Assembly: GCA_004565275.1 (NCBI GenBank)
Contig: SDOX01000002.1
Span: 194,884 to 258,883, forward strand
DNA: 64,000 nucleotides
DNA from: Nannochloropsis salina CCMP1776
Taxonomy: Eukaryota; Sar; Eustigmatophyceae; Eustigmatales; Monodopsidaceae
Direction of reading: 5' to 3'
Made by a program: the position numbers and the translations under genes. Each line of letters opens with the position of its first letter. The stretch's first letter is position 1. Shown here one piece after another: positions 32,993-43,229 of the stretch. Under the pieces are notes generated by a model, which saw nothing but the letters and a program-made list of their open reading frames with translations, searched no databases and was not told the DNA's origin.

Positions 32993-33643
32993 TGGTCATA
33001 TCGGTGGATGCCCGCGGCAGATAAAGTGTGGTTAAAGCAAGAAATGAAAACCCGCACGGAGGAAACGTGACAGGCGTACAGCCTATGCAGATGACATTCA
33101 CCGATTTTGTCTGGTCTTTACTACGGCTATATTCTTTTCGTTCTGCGTATCCTGTGCCTGTCCCCAAAGCCTTCATTTTCAATGTTCACTATGGCTGCTG
33201 AATGCAGCTGTACGTTTGCGTGTTGCTGCTGCCGCCACAACGTCCTTGCGAGGTCATTGCTTCCTCCAATGCACTTCAAGGCAGTAAACCTGAAGGAGCT
33301 GGTCCCGGCACGGGTCACCCCGCTTTCATTTCATGATTTCAATCTTCAATTGCTTTACGGCCCCTTCGGCCTCAAGCAGTGAGTTTCCCGGATTTGCCTT
33401 CCCACTCTTTCTCTTCCGGGCGTGGCCTAGAGCTGCGAGGCGTTCAGGGCCCCCTTGCCCGATCGGGCCTACGCCCGGTCCCCACCGACACCTCTACCTT
33501 TCCCTCCGAGTCGCACCCACAAAGACCGAAAAAAGTCACACGCATACCCATACACCCACAGAGAGAGGGGGCTGCGACACGACCCAGGCACGCGGCCCCT
33601 GCCGTCGAGGCACACGACGCCCGCGATCCACCGTCCGCGTCTC
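32993..33643. other. Convergent region with a possible small plus-strand ORF
   Basis: This region lies between the unknown 187-residue gene (+) and the 3' end of the E2F gene (-). A plus-strand ATG frame at 33182-33382 (66 codons; includes CCCCRH and FNLQLLYGPFGLK) ends at a sequence that is also a perfect splice donor (CAGTGAGT at 33377-33384). It could be a small protein or a first exon, but no downstream partner exon was found. From about 33400 the composition becomes strongly C-rich on the plus strand. Confidence 0.3.
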
Positions 33644-36600
33644 TCACACCTCTTCCTGCTCCACTCTGCGCTCCCCTTCCCCCTCGCCCCCGCCCTCTTG
33701 CCCTCCCTCCCCTCCCTCCTTCGCCCCTCCTTCTCTGCCTCTCTCCGGCGCCGACCCTCCTTCTGGTACCCCATCCCCCCCATACCGAGCTTGCCCCTCC
33801 CCCCCCGAAGCCAACGCCTCCCCGCCTCCACCAATGGCCGTCGAGTGGACCGGGGGGTGGGAGGAAGGGGATGGGGAATCGTGGGCGGGAAGGGAGTGAG
33901 GAAGGGAGGGAGGGAAGGCGTACCCGGGATGGGGAAGGAAGTCAACGGGAGGCAAGAGGGGGATCTCCGAGGGTGCGTCGACCAGGGCGGGTCGACCGAG
34001 CGTGGTGATAGAAGGGGCCGGCGGGGGCGGGAACGCGTGCTCGCCTGCTTCTGCCTCCTTCTTGGTGCCGCCCTCCTGCGACTCGGCCGTGGTGCCCGAG
34101 AGCGAGGCTTCGGCCCCTCCTTCCCCGCCTGTCTTTCCCAGTCCTGCCTCCTCCTCCTCCACTTTGGCACCGACCCGCGCCGTGTCCCCTCCCTCCTCCC
34201 CTCCCTCCTTCCCTCCCTCCTTTCCTCCCTCCTTCCCCCCCTCCCCACCCCCTTTCTCCCCTTGCACACCACGTGCCTTGCTTCGGTACCGCCGCTTCCC
34301 GTGGCCCCTCTCCCCCTCCGCCCCCTTCCCCCCCTTGGCCCCCCTCCGCTTCTCCTCCCCTCCTTCCCCCCTCCCCCCCCGCCGTCTCACGTCGGTTGGG
34401 CGTGAGGCCGGGCACACCTGGGAAGTCCCGCGGGCCCCCAATCGAGAAGGGCGGGAGCGCATAAATTTCCCCCAGGGAGAGCCCCACCCACTTGAAGGAC
34501 GGCTTCCGTGAGTCCGTGACGTGCACTTTGGCGATGAGTTGGAGGGAAGTCAGCACGTTGGCGATGTCGTAGAGCCGCCTCACCTTCGTTTTCATTCCCC
34601 GGTCGTTCAAATTCTGCGCGTTCGCACCCAACAATTTCTCGGCCGCCCCGGACAGCGAGATGACGCTGTACCCGACCAAGAAGAGCTGGATGAACTTTTG
34701 CGTCAAACGTCCCAAGGACTTCTCCTTCCGTTCCTCCTCCTCCCGTTCCGCCTCCGTCCGTTTGTCCTCCTTCCCTTCCCCTTCCCCTTCCCCTTCTCCT
34801 CCTCCTCCTTCTCCTCCTCCTCCTTCTCTTGCACCCTCCCCCTTCCCTGTCTCTTGTCTGTCCCCCTCCGCCGACCCCTCCACCCCTTTGGAGGTGAACG
34901 TGACTACTCCCAGCATCCGCCCTCCCTCCTCTCCACCTTTCCCCACTCCGTTCAGGCGTGCGTCCTCCGGCCATTGCTTCAAGCCCGCCTCCTGGAGCTG
35001 CTTCAACGTGTCTCGGAGGTACTTGACACCGTACCAATAGTATGTGTTCTTGCACTTGCGTTCGACAAAGACGATCGACTCCAAGATGTTGATGATGTCG
35101 TAGATCCGCCGCCGTTCCACTTTCAACGTGACTGCCGCCATGTCGAGGGAGATCCCGTTCTCGGCCCCCGCCTCCGTCCCTTCCTCCCCCTCCCTCCCAA
35201 AGGTGCGTATGAAATTCTCGCAGAGCAGACCCAGGCTCTTCTCCTTGCGACTGTAGGCGGTCTGAGAGGCGCCGACGGAGAAGGCCGGGAAGGAGGGAGG
35301 GAGGGAGGCGGGAGAGGCGCCGGCGGGGGCCCCCGGTGGGTTGGAAAGGGGGGAGGAAGGGCGGGGGGGGCGCGTCGCCGGGGGGATGGGGAAGGCAAGG
35401 AGGGAGGAAGAGCGGGCGGGAGGGCGGGCGGGAGGGCGGGAGGGAGGGCGGGAGGGAGGGCGGGGGCCACCGAGGGACCCGTCNNNNNNNNNNNNNNNNN
35501 NNNNNNNNNNNNNNNNNNNNNNNNNNNNNNNNNNNNNNNNNNNNNNNNNNNNNNNNNNNNNNNNNNNNNNNNNNNNNNNNNNNGCCCCCGCCCCTTGACC
35601 CCGCCCCTCCTTCCTCCCTGCCCTCGGCCCCGCCCTCCCCCCCGCCCTCTGCCGCTTCCTCCCTCCTCCCCGCCCTGATGGGCGAGGGAGAGATCAAGGG
35701 AGGTGGGGGGGGGCGCCGAGGCCGACGTCGAGACGCCGAGGGAGGTCAAAGGCGCCGTCAGGACGGATCCGGGCGGCCCGTGGAGGATCGAGGGTGCCAA
35801 GGGCGGGGGGCAGAGGGGTAGCGGGGAGGGAGGGAGGGAGGACTGCGTCTTCCCACTGCTGCTGCTGCTGCTGCTCCCGCCCTCCCCCACGCCTTCCTCG
35901 GCAGCCCCGCGCGCCCAAAGGGCGGCGGCCTCGGCGGCATGCACGGAGGGCGCTGGAAGAGTCCGGCGGCCTTTGCGGGGAGGAAGGGGAACCGCCTCGC
36001 CCCCTCCCTCTCCCCCTCCTCCTCCTCCTCCCTCCCCCCCTCCCTCTCCCCCCTCGCGGCCCCCTCTTGCTCCCTCGCTTCGCCCCACCGTCTACCAAGG
36101 GAAAGGCAAAGCCGTCCTCGTGCCGGTCCCCGTTTTCCACCCCCGCCTCTCTCATCCCTCCCTCTTTCCCTCCTTCCCCTCCCCGCTCCTCTCCTTGGGG
36201 CATGCGAAACATGGACGCCAGCGCTAAGGCCGCCGAGGACCGAGCAGGACTCGAGCCCGGTGGTTCCATCTCATTTGCCCCATCCCCTGACCCTTCACCC
36301 CCTCCTCCGTCTCTTCCTCCCCCGCCACCTTGTCCTGCACCCACGCTCGCCAATTCCATGCACTCCGGGGCCGAAGCCGCCTCAGAGGAAACGCTCATGG
36401 CGGAGACTTCCGGTTCTCCAGGGGCAAGGGAAGACGCGGCGGCCTTCCCTTTCGTCCCTCGGCCCCGGCCGCTCGCTCCTCCTTCTCCGGGTGGTGGTCC
36501 TCCTTCCTCCCCTTCCCCTACTTCCTTCCCCTCCTCGCCCCCGTCTTCATTCCCACCGACGCGCCCCGCTCGTTGCCTGCGTGCCGCATTTGCAACGCTT

Positions 36601-36686
36601 CTCGAAACCTTCTCCATGGTCGTCCGGTTGCCCGAAGAGGCGCCGTTATCATCCTTATGCCCGCCACTTTTTTTGTCCAATTTCAT
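33644..36686 (-). CDS. Atypical E2F (E2F7/8, DEL type) with two winged-helix DNA-binding domains; incomplete model, contains assembly gap
   Basis: The minus strand encodes two E2F DNA-binding domains in one frame. Domain 1 (about 35270-35030) has YSRKEKSLGLLCENFI, ISLDMAAVTLKVERRRIYDI and ILESIVFVERKCKNTYYWYG. Domain 2 (about 34735-34490) has SLGRLTQKFIQLFLVGYS, MKTKVRRLYDIANVLTSLQL and SRKPSFKWVG. Two tandem domains without a dimerisation domain define atypical E2Fs, which repress cell-cycle genes without a DP partner. Between the domains lies a Glu/Arg-rich low-complexity spacer. The N-terminal part (ATG at 36686, MKLDKKSGGHKDDNGA) and the C-terminal part (DTARVGAKVEEEEAGLG downward, stop at 33644) are in other frames. 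Introns there, including a probable GTGAGA donor after LTPNR near 34390, are unresolved. The 100-N gap falls upstream of domain 1. The family call is secure; the ends are not. Confidence 0.8.
35270..35720. repeat. G-rich / C-rich low-complexity sequence flanking the assembly gap
   Basis: Left of the gap the plus strand is a run of GGGCGGGAGG-type units; right of it the plus strand is C-rich (CCCCCGCCCC...). The left block could form G-quadruplexes on the plus strand, the right block on the minus strand, and the two could pair with each other. Similar CT-rich or GA-rich blocks recur from 33650 to 36220. Confidence 0.75.
35484..35583. other. Assembly gap of 100 N
   Basis: Exactly 100 undetermined bases, the usual placeholder for a gap of unknown length. 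It lies inside the E2F gene, between its N-terminal low-complexity region and DNA-binding domain 1, so the true coding length there is unknown. Confidence 0.98.
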
Positions 36687-37862
36687 TCTGTTTCCTTCTT
36701 TTTCGAGACGCACCCGCCGGCGGCCAAGATAAAATTAAGTCACGCACGACTCTGACGCGGCCACCTTAGAGTCTCGCACCCACGATGCTTTCAGAGAATA
36801 GGACGACCAAAAAGAGCCAAACGTCTTTTTCCGTCGAAGCTCGTCCGGAATTCAGCTTGGATTGCAAAACGGCAGGGTCGCTCCGTCACAGCCCTAGGCC
36901 ATGCGGCTCCCACACTTTACGCGCTGGACCTAAAGTATGCGATGGGCTTTTTTCCCCTGTGTTAAATATTAGTCAAATGGCGTCAATGCATGCCTCTACG
37001 GTGCAAAAGAGTGCTGTTGAAAGTCACAGCTGTCAAAGGGAGGATTTAAACCTACAAGCAAAAGCAGCAGACCCGGCCGACGTTCGTATCCCAAGTGTGC
37101 GAATCAACCAAAATGCAAAAAATACAGGACATTTAGCCTGCCGCCATGGCGACATGCACATGCTAGGCTACAAGACACATTTGGATCACATTTCAGAATT
37201 CCAACCAGCAAAAGGTGTCAGCCACGCCTGATTTGCCTTCTAATTCCAGTTTCGGGCACTGCAAAGATAGGAGAGGGCATGACCCAACGAAGTAAAGGCA
37301 GCACACCGCTCAAAAGATGAAAATTAGCACATATAACATAAAAGAAACCGTGCGCCACGCGGCCAAGAATTTAAAAAGACACGACTCGAACCTGTCGTAG
37401 TGCAGTGGCCCTTAATGCACCAAATCGGGAGGCTAAATTACTTCTGCAACCCTCAGCGGGTCTCCGTAGTGCATGGCTTTCGCGCGCTCATTACGCCCAA
37501 GTCACCTTCCCGCCCGCTACCACCACCCGAACACGTGCTCCAAAGCGCCACGCACACATGAGGGTACAAATCGTCGTGTATGTAACTCATTTTAGGTGTG
37601 CAGGCCCCGCTATTTGGTCTGTTTTTGGTTCGGGGCTTGCCATTTATGGCCGCAGGGAGGAAAAGACATACTTCATCTGGAAGCAAAGTGAAGATGTCCG
37701 TTATGCTTTTTCGACGCAGGAAAACATGCGACCAAGGAAAGCGGAGCCAAATTTAGACGCGTCAACTTTTTTGAAAAACAGGCAACATCCCTTTTTCTTA
37801 TTTCTCTTCGATTTTCCTTCGCACGTGAACAGTTGAAAAGGATCGACTATTTTTTCAACCGA
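36687..37862. other. Divergent upstream region, E2F / unknown protein, with a doubtful ORF
   Basis: 1.18 kb of much lower G+C than the E2F gene. A plus-strand ATG frame at 36785-37231 (148 codons, MLSENRTTKKSQTSFSVEAR...) starts only about 100 bp from the E2F ATG and has no recognisable motif; it may be chance or a small gene. A strong pyrimidine tract ending in CGTGAACAG at 37832 precedes the next gene and looks like a 3' splice site, so that gene may have an upstream exon in this region. Confidence 0.35.
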
Positions 37863-39383
37863 ATGCAGCAGCCGGCGCTACCACACCCCGACCCCACTAG
37901 CAGCACTACGACCACGGTGGCCACAGTGGCTGGAGGGTCATATCCATGTACTGTGAAAGATGACATGGACTGCATTGTTTGGGAAGCGCATATTACCGAT
38001 TTGATCCGAGACGACGGCAGGTGGAGGCAGGTCTGGGCGACATTTCTCAAATTGTGCACCATTCCAGACGACACGGCGGCTTATCCAGGGCACAGCAGCC
38101 AAAAAGAAACCAAGCAGGGCAAATTGCACCATGTAGAGCTTGCCCGCTGCTACAAAGACCCCCGCCCTTTCAAGGACGGCCTAGAGGAGTGGAAAAAACA
38201 TCTGCTCTGGCCGCACAGGAAAGGACACGCATCACTTTCTTTATGGTTGCCACGCGGGAGGAGCAAAGACTTTTCTGACGCGAACAGGGATGGTTCGCGC
38301 TGGCAACTGTGCAACGGGTGCTATATTCTAACGCCTTCCAGTCATGTAACCACGTCATCCCCCTCGCCCCGCCCCCAGCACTTTGTTTCGCCTGTCGAAG
38401 ATGAAGAAGAGCTAGTAAGGGAGCTCTTGGTCACGCTTTTAAACAGGCTGGAAGAGACGCACAGACGGAAGGCACGCGCGGGAAAGGCCATGCTCGAAGG
38501 CCGCCGCGGTGTCTCCGGGGCGGGCAGTCATTCGCTCTACAACCACGCCCACGTGCGGCCAAGGGGCGCCCTGTACCATCCTCCCAACGGCTACAACACC
38601 TGGCGCAAGCACCCGGAGGACAGCATTGATTCCTTCCGCCTCGTCTTTTTGCACTGTGTGCCCCCAGGTCGCAGCATGTCCCGCCACTGGCATCCGTCGT
38701 TTCGGCTCGCCCAGGTCCTGACTTGTCAGGAGGGAACCCTGCGGTTGGTTCGGGCGGCGGCGGGGGCGACGCCAACGCCCGTCTGGCAATGCACCACCGC
38801 GGAGGACGGGCATTTGTGGACGCTATCCTACCAGCTCTCTGCGCGGGCGGCAGGACGCCTCCGGCTCACGGACTGCTTCCGCCCCGTGCTCTCACTACGG
38901 CCCCAGCCCGCCCTCTCTGTCCGCACCCCCCAGGGCGGGGAGGGTGGGCGGAGCACGACCCCTGTGGCCGTGTCCTGGCTCTTTGGGCATCGCAGGCATC
39001 CATTGCCGGGCACCGAGCATGTCCCGACCTCCCCGCAGGAGGGAAACCTGGACCGCCTGTCTCCCCTCACTGCGGCGAGCTACGACAAGGAGAGCGGCCG
39101 GAACAGCAAAAGTCTCTCTTTCACACGCCAGAGCCGTGGGAGCGAAGGAGGGTGGGCGGTAAACGGGGAGGAAACGAAAACGGGGGAATGGGACCTGGCC
39201 CCGGGGCCCGGGAAAGGGGAGGAGGAGGACGAGGTGGCGTCGGAGATAGGGCTATCCACCACGACCTCCTTGGCATGGGTGCGAAGCGGGGAGCTGACTC
39301 CCGAGGAGGACGGGGAGGACGACGTGGGCGTGGGGAAAGGGTCGGCGTTCTGTGAGGTGGGCCTAAACGAAGGGGGGGTGTAA
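37863..39383 (+). CDS. Unknown protein, about 506 residues
   Basis: The first in-frame ATG (37863, MQQPALPHPDPTSSTTTTV) gives 506 residues; the frame stays open upstream through QLKRIDYFFNRM to an acceptor-like CGTGAACAG, so a 5' exon may exist. The middle (about residues 25-170) is dense in Trp, Cys and charged residues (CIVWEAHITDLI, WRQVWATFLKLC, WKKHLLWPH, WQLCNGCYIL), like a folded domain. A second ordered block spans about 185-340 (ELLVTLLNRLEETHRRK, SFRLVFLHCVPPGRSM, LWTLSYQLSARAAGRLRL). The last 150 residues are Gly/Glu/Ser-rich and disordered. I do not recognise the family. The upstream KRIDYFF resembles a PCNA-interacting peptide, but the conserved Gln is one residue out of register. 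It converges with the cyclin gene, 294 bp apart. Confidence 0.7.
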   Translation: MQQPALPHPDPTSSTTTTVATVAGGSYPCTVKDDMDCIVWEAHITDLIRDDGRWRQVWATFLKLCTIPDDTAAYPGHSSQKETKQGKLHHVELARCYKDPRPFKDGLEEWKKHLLWPHRKGHASLSLWLPRGRSKDFSDANRDGSRWQLCNGCYILTPSSHVTTSSPSPRPQHFVSPVEDEEELVRELLVTLLNRLEETHRRKARAGKAMLEGRRGVSGAGSHSLYNHAHVRPRGALYHPPNGYNTWRKHPEDSIDSFRLVFLHCVPPGRSMSRHWHPSFRLAQVLTCQEGTLRLVRAAAGATPTPVWQCTTAEDGHLWTLSYQLSARAAGRLRLTDCFRPVLSLRPQPALSVRTPQGGEGGRSTTPVAVSWLFGHRRHPLPGTEHVPTSPQEGNLDRLSPLTAASYDKESGRNSKSLSFTRQSRGSEGGWAVNGEETKTGEWDLAPGPGKGEEEDEVASEIGLSTTTSLAWVRSGELTPEEDGEDDVGVGKGSAFCEVGLNEGGV

Positions 39384-39677
39384 AGTAAAGAATGCCGCGC
39401 GGGGAAAGGGCGGTGTAAACTCTGTGCGAGACACATTGACACACTGCATGCATAGCTTTTTATCATTTATTTTGATTATTTGAGACGCGACAACGGGGGG
39501 ATCCGTCGCCTGTCCGTCGACCCAAATTGTGAGGCTCAGGCTCACGTTTCCTCCCGGCACCGCCACGCAGAGACCTCGGGAAGTGACGGTCTATCCTACT
39601 TGCGTGCTTGGCCACCCCGAGACCCCACAAAGCATATGACCACTGTCCTGTCACTCTACCACCCCTTCCCTTTTCCC

Positions 39678-40976
39678 CTACACTAACGGCGTCAAATTCC
39701 GCAGCAACCCCCCCGGCATCCCCCCCCCCTTGCTGCCACCGTACAACGTCGCCATGTCCCTGCCGAGCGCATCCTCGGCCGGGGGCACTTCCACCGCGGC
39801 CGGATCCGGGACCGGCTCCAGATTCAGGCGTTTTCCGCTCTCCTCCCCGTACGTCTTCACTGCCAGCAGGCAATCCTTCAGAAAGCGTGGCTCGTCCTGG
39901 ATGTGCCACACCTCCAACCAGCTCCCTTTCCCCGCGGGAGGCTTGATGTCGTACAGCACCAGGGTTAAATACAGGGCCAGGGCGGCCGAATAGGTGGCGT
40001 CCACCTCGATGAGGGCAGGGAGGAAGAAACTGTCGTTCAAGAACTTGCACGCCTGGGCGAATACGGTCCGATGGTCCAAGGCCGAGACAGCGGGCGAGCT
40101 CGAGGCGGAGGGGAAGGGGAGTGACGCCAGGGCATTCCCGGGCCCCCCCGACAGTCCCGTTTTTTTCCCTTCCTCCGCCATCACGTCGCGCACCGTCTTC
40201 ATCAAATCCTGCAAGGCTTTGAAAGGGTGGACGACCGTGAGATCGAAAGCCATGGTGTACAGAAGACAGCGCTCGTACGTGATGACCCGTGACTTCCACG
40301 TCGGCACTTCTTCGCGGGCCACGGCGTTCCTGTTGTATTCCTGGGCGTCCACCTCTGGAGGAAGCACTCCCAGTCGTTTCAAATACGCCACGACGATGAG
40401 GGAAAGCTTCACGTTGTTCCGCTCTTCCACCTTGGCGGCCAGGTAAATGCAAGCAGCTGCCACCAGCAATCGATCGTGAGACCGGAAAGACTGATGCTTG
40501 AAAAAGCGATGGAAGAAGACGAGGGCGGTATGGGTGGCCACTTTGCCCAAATGCAATGCCTTCCCCATTTCTACGATAAAAGCGCAAGAGCTGATGCAGA
40601 AGGCCAGATGTGTGTCTGGTGGGAGTGGTGGTGGTTGCTCGTTGCGTGGAGGACGGCTAGGACTCCGCTTAGCATGTGCGCCTCCGCGGGAAGGCAACGG
40701 GGAGGACGAGACGCGCGAGACATGTGTTGCCGGACGCCCCCTGCCATCTCCTTCGGACCCATTGCTCCGTCGGCGTGGTGATAAACAACTACGTACGCTA
40801 CCGTTGTCCCTCGGATGCGTGTCAATACGCTCCCTGCTTCTCTCCCTGGCCCGTTTCCTCCCACTGCCGCCATCACGATCATGCCTGTCCCGGTCCCCCT
40901 CCCGATGACGATGGCCACGTTCATGCTCCCTATGGCTATCGCGCGCAAAAGAACCGCTGTAGCCTGAAGACGGCAT
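39678..40976 (-). CDS. Cyclin T/K-like transcriptional cyclin with an RS-rich N-terminus
   Basis: The 432-residue frame begins MPSSGYSGSFARDSHREHER. A highly basic, Arg/Ser/Asp-rich region runs to about residue 110 and resembles SR-type regions of splicing and transcription factors. A cyclin box follows (about 125-235), with ISSCAFIVEMGKALHLGKVA, HTALVFFHRFFKHQSF and LVAAACIYLAAKVEE. A second cyclin fold continues with TYERCLLYTMAFDLTVVHPF. The cyclin box is closest to cyclins T and K, which activate CDK9/CDK12-type kinases that phosphorylate the Pol II tail; cyclin L also combines a cyclin box with RS sequence but carries it at the C-terminus. I call it T/K-like. The ATG at 40976 is the first Met; the frame opens upstream only from a TTG. 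Confidence 0.85.
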   Translation of the reverse strand: MPSSGYSGSFARDSHREHERGHRHREGDRDRHDRDGGSGRKRARERSRERIDTHPRDNGSVRSCLSPRRRSNGSEGDGRGRPATHVSRVSSSPLPSRGGAHAKRSPSRPPRNEQPPPLPPDTHLAFCISSCAFIVEMGKALHLGKVATHTALVFFHRFFKHQSFRSHDRLLVAAACIYLAAKVEERNNVKLSLIVVAYLKRLGVLPPEVDAQEYNRNAVAREEVPTWKSRVITYERCLLYTMAFDLTVVHPFKALQDLMKTVRDVMAEEGKKTGLSGGPGNALASLPFPSASSSPAVSALDHRTVFAQACKFLNDSFFLPALIEVDATYSAALALYLTLVLYDIKPPAGKGSWLEVWHIQDEPRFLKDCLLAVKTYGEESGKRLNLEPVPDPAAVEVPPAEDALGRDMATLYGGSKGGGMPGGLLRNLTPLV

Positions 40977-41409
40977 AATTGTTCTGGTGGATGGTGCGTG
41001 GAAAGGGGGCATGTGGCAAATGGGTCATCAAATTGGACTTCGATAGTGTTTCTTATCCTCGCACCAGAAGAGCAAAAAGATGTCTGGTGTGGGCTCCAGG
41101 TCGGCCCACATACAACAATTTTATTCCTGACACTGCCAAAAAAGCTTTACAATGTCAACCGGAATGAAGAACCCTTCACGGAGCGTCTGGAGTCGCGCGG
41201 TAGCACTTGTATGTTGGTCTTTTCGCCTTTGTGTTCCGTCCTCACCACCGTGTCGCCCGACATCATTTCATTGTAAACGTCCCACCCGCGAACCGCCTGC
41301 CTCACCTCCCCTCCCCTCTCGACTTTCTGATTTTTTTCGTGCTCTGTCTTATGTAATAGCGACCCCTCTCATTCTCCTCTTCTACATATGACAGTAGTGC
41401 CCACAAAGT
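40977..41409. promoter_or_regulatory. Divergent promoter region, cyclin / PhyH-like
   Basis: 433 bp between two divergent ATG codons. No supported coding frame is present. It must contain both promoters. No specific element can be named. Confidence 0.45.
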
Positions 41410-42333
41410 ATGCCCTCGCCGCGCTGGTGTGCGGAGGGCTCGGAAGATTTGCGGCTTCCCGGTATCGAGGAAGACCGGGACCTATGGGAGGCATACCAAA
41501 GACGATTTGAGGAGGATGGCTATCTGGTCCTTGAGGGCTATTGGTCCAAGGCCACATGCACAGCTTTGCGTGAGCGCATGGATCATCTTGTGGCGGGCTT
41601 TGATCTCGCGGCCCACGATTCTGTCTTTTCCACGGACGAACAAAACCGGACGTCGGACACCTATTTTCTGGAGAGCGGGGACAAGATACATTATTTTTGG
41701 GAGGAAGGAGCCATCGACAAGGCCACTGGAGCATTTCGTCAGCCTCGAGCTACCAGCATTAATAAAGTGGGGCACGCGCTGCACGATTTGGACCCGCTTT
41801 TCCAAAAGGTTACATATACACCCCAAATAGGTCAATTGGCGCGGGCGGTAGGCGGGCTGCACGTGCCCCTGGTCGCCCAAAGCATGTACATATTCAAGCA
41901 ACCCCGTATAGGCGGGAAAGTTGGCGCGCACCAAGATGGAACGTTCTTGTACACGGAGCCTCAATCCGTGGTCGGGTTCTGGTGGGCTTTGGAGGATTGC
42001 ACGCAGAAGAATGGGTGCCTATGGGCCCTCCCCGGGTCACACCGGCAAGGTGTTTCTCGGCGTTTCCGCAGGCGCAAGGACAACAAAGGGACAGAATTTG
42101 ACCCTCCGGAAGCAGTGGAATGGGATTTGAGCGGGGGACTCCCGTTGGAAGTGAAGGCGGGGGCGTTGGTGCTCCTGCACCACGCCCTGGTCCACTACAG
42201 CCTGGAGAACGCCTCGGCAGCCTCAAGGCACGCCTACAGCATTCATGTGGTAGAGGGGGATGGCAGCTCCTTGTACCCCCAGGATAATTGGCTGCAGCGT
42301 GGCTCCACGATGCCGTTCCAGCCATTGCCGTAA
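41410..42333 (+). CDS. Phytanoyl-CoA dioxygenase family (PHYHD1-like) Fe(II)/2-oxoglutarate oxygenase
   Basis: The 307-residue single-exon frame matches the PhyH family: FEEDGYLVLEGYW at the start, INKVGHALHDLDPLF, and the iron-binding motif GAHQDGTFLYTEP (His about 174, Asp about 176). GFWWALEDCTQKNGCLWALP is typical of PHYHD1, and HHALVHYSLENASAASRHAYSI supplies the distal His and the 2-oxoglutarate-binding Arg. All metal-ligand positions look intact, so an active oxygenase is likely, but the substrate of this subfamily is not settled. There is no signal peptide; the C-terminus (PFQPLP) is not a peroxisomal targeting signal. The ATG at 41410 gives a natural start. Confidence 0.92.
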   Translation: MPSPRWCAEGSEDLRLPGIEEDRDLWEAYQRRFEEDGYLVLEGYWSKATCTALRERMDHLVAGFDLAAHDSVFSTDEQNRTSDTYFLESGDKIHYFWEEGAIDKATGAFRQPRATSINKVGHALHDLDPLFQKVTYTPQIGQLARAVGGLHVPLVAQSMYIFKQPRIGGKVGAHQDGTFLYTEPQSVVGFWWALEDCTQKNGCLWALPGSHRQGVSRRFRRRKDNKGTEFDPPEAVEWDLSGGLPLEVKAGALVLLHHALVHYSLENASAASRHAYSIHVVEGDGSSLYPQDNWLQRGSTMPFQPLP

Positions 42334-43229
42334 GGGAAAAGGGGGGGGGGGGACAAAATTCATAACATGGTTAAAGGTGCCTGCGGAAAGAGGCACGTTT
42401 GGAGGAAAAAAATGGCCAGTCGGCGTCTTCACCCATGTAACTTTGCTTTGATATTTTCGACCTCGTAAAGAGGGTAGCGCTAGCATCCTCTATATTCCAT
42501 CGGGCGACTCCTCCCCCCGATCTCCTCCGAGAAGTCCTCCAGACCTAACGTGCGCATGTACACTGCGACCATAGGACCTGATGTCCCACAGAGAACAAAT
42601 ACGGCTCAGACACGTTCAATGTATCGCGCCGATCCCCCTCTGGGCTGTATTGTTATGCATATAATGGCGACGAAGAGCCCCCTTCCTTGTCCTATCACGC
42701 AGTTCCTTGCTTCCTCGCATTCGACCTCGCGCCTACACAATCCTGCCTTCTTGCTCCCGCATGTACACATAAATTTATTTAAAGGTATCATCGTATCATC
42801 TAACCCAAATAAAAGAGAATCTTTTCCCACAGGGTTTGTCTCGACAATCTTCCTCCTTCCATGCGAAAGCGCTTCCTTTTCCATTGAGTCCTCCTTCTTC
42901 GGACCATTGTACTGGCCTCGCTCCCGGCATGCATACCGCGCGCAACCCACCTACCCATTTCCCTCCCTCTCTCCTTCCCTCTCTTCCTCCCTCCCTCCTC
43001 CTCTCCGCTCGAAATGTCGATCTTGCCGGTGGCGCCCGTAGCAACACCCTTCCACACCCCACCCACCCGTCCCATACAGACCGCTGACCTGTGCACTTAC
43101 GTTGCCTACGTGTGCTTGCCCAGCCCATCGAGCCCTCCTTCCTACCTCAAAAAGGTGCCGGTACTGCCCACAAGGCCCCCCCGCTCCCTTCCCCTCCTTC
43201 CCCTCCTTCCTTGGCCCTGTTAGGGTTCC
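42334..43229. other. Convergent 3' region with a pyrimidine-rich tract
   Basis: 900 bp between the PhyH-like gene (+) and carbonic anhydrase (-). It contains a TCCCTCC-type polypyrimidine block (about 42957-43010) and a G-run near 42340. A plus-strand open frame covers much of it but has no motif and includes the low-complexity tract, so I do not call it. No RNA gene was seen. Confidence 0.45.

Noticed and set aside
33379-34405. Long plus-strand Pro/Ser/Leu-rich frames
   Set aside because: They translate CT-rich sequence antisense to the E2F gene and consist of low-complexity repeats.
37330-37450. tRNA-like T-arm (GGTTCGAGTC on the minus strand)
   Set aside because: The 7-base loop fits, but one stem pair fails and no matching acceptor strand, D-arm or anticodon arm can be placed upstream.
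42550-43041. 163-codon plus-strand frame between the PhyH-like gene and carbonic anhydrase
   Set aside because: Much of it is translated polypyrimidine tract; no motif, and it lies in a convergent 3' region.
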